Positions 6,228-6,438 of a stretch of 6,438 bases of DNA are shown here, piece after piece. A model generated the notes under the pieces. The model saw nothing but the letters and a program-made list of their open reading frames with translations. It was not told where the DNA came from and searched no databases. The stretch lies in contig DAOWOC010000066.1 in the NCBI GenBank assembly GCA_030642225.1, positions 1 through 6,438 of the forward strand. Direction: 5' to 3'. Position 1 is the stretch's first letter, and every line of letters starts with the position of its first letter. This stretch comes from Deltaproteobacteria bacterium. Lineage in GTDB: Bacteria > Desulfobacterota > DAOWOC01. Both the position numbers and the translations under genes were made by a program.

Positions 6228-6438
6228 ATGACTGCCATAAGCATGTCGACCAATTATTCCAAATCGGTTCAAAAGCATACGAATCCGCCTGATACACCTT
6301 CCGGTTTGCTGAAAATCCTCTCTATTTTTGGAATGGCCCGGACGTCGGGAGAGACCATGATTGAATTACTTCCATTTTCTGCTGGTGATGTGACGGCAGG
6401 ATCAGAAACCGAACTGCAAACCGCAGTTTACGGAAGTA
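6228..6438 (+). CDS. Unidentified protein, N-terminus only (runs off the window)
   Basis: The frame is open from the ATG at 6228 to the window edge (70 complete codons), with an in-frame TAA at 6222-6224 just upstream. A second in-frame ATG at 6243 (M6) is an equally possible start, and neither has a strong Shine-Dalgarno. After a polar, Ser/Asn/Pro-rich leader of about 20 residues the sequence turns globular: S-G-L-L-K-I-L-S-I-F-G-M-A-R-T-S-G, then M-I-E-L-L-P-F, and a segment with G-S-E-T-E-L-Q. There is no signal peptide, membrane segment or recognisable catalytic motif in this part. The composition looks like real protein, but I cannot assign a family. It follows about 510 bases without an intact gene, so it is probably the first gene of its own unit. 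Confidence 0.6.
   Translation, partial: MTAISMSTNYSKSVQKHTNPPDTPSGLLKILSIFGMARTSGETMIELLPFSAGDVTAGSETELQTAVYGS

Noticed and set aside
6065..6253. 62-residue minus-strand open frame ending near the Y1 remnant
   Set aside because: It has low-complexity hydrophobic and basic stretches, overlaps the start of the rightward gene at 6228, has no recognisable motif, and is open by chance in AT-rich DNA.

Overview
The window looks like chromosome of a Gram-negative bacterium with moderate-to-low GC. An LpxL-type lipid A acyltransferase implies an outer membrane. The gene mix (divergent Old Yellow Enzyme-like protein, bacterial endonuclease Q, AT-rich coding sequence with long A runs) fits a sulfate-reducer-like Desulfobacterota/deltaproteobacterial background. 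That placement is an inference from style and content, because no phylogenetic marker is present.

Layout, all genes on the + strand: (1) 62-985, a lysophospholipid/lipid A acyltransferase. (2) 1001-1091, thirteen in-phase copies of a 7-bp repeat (consensus TGAGTCN). (3) 1167-2108, a short, divergent OYE-like flavin oxidoreductase that lacks the usual active-site His pair and has a Cys-rich tail. (4) 2127-5037, the centrepiece: an endonuclease Q (PHP-type nuclease acting on deaminated bases) fused to a UvrD/Rep-type SF1 helicase. It is interrupted by one apparent extra A in an A7 run at 2506-2512; with that A removed it reads as 969 residues. (5) 5057-5716, a small calcineurin-like metallophosphoesterase. 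(6) 5717-6227, about 510 bases without an intact gene, holding a decayed Y1 (REP-associated) transposase fragment and, more doubtfully, a short minus-strand remnant resembling the N-terminus of a Mug-type DNA glycosylase. (7) From 6228 to the window edge, the start of an unidentified gene.

Genes 3, 4 and 5 are separated by only 18-19 bases and probably form one transcript. The fusion suggests a one-protein excision repair module: EndoQ nicks DNA 5' of a deaminated base, and the attached helicase could unwind from that nick. The helicase appears to lack almost all of its regulatory 2B subdomain, and the C-terminus ends in QLTIF, close to the bacterial sliding-clamp-binding consensus QL[S/D]LF. 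The frameshift makes the current status of this protein uncertain: it may be a sequencing error, a fresh mutation or slippage-dependent expression. The linker between the two enzymes contains four further A7-A8 runs.
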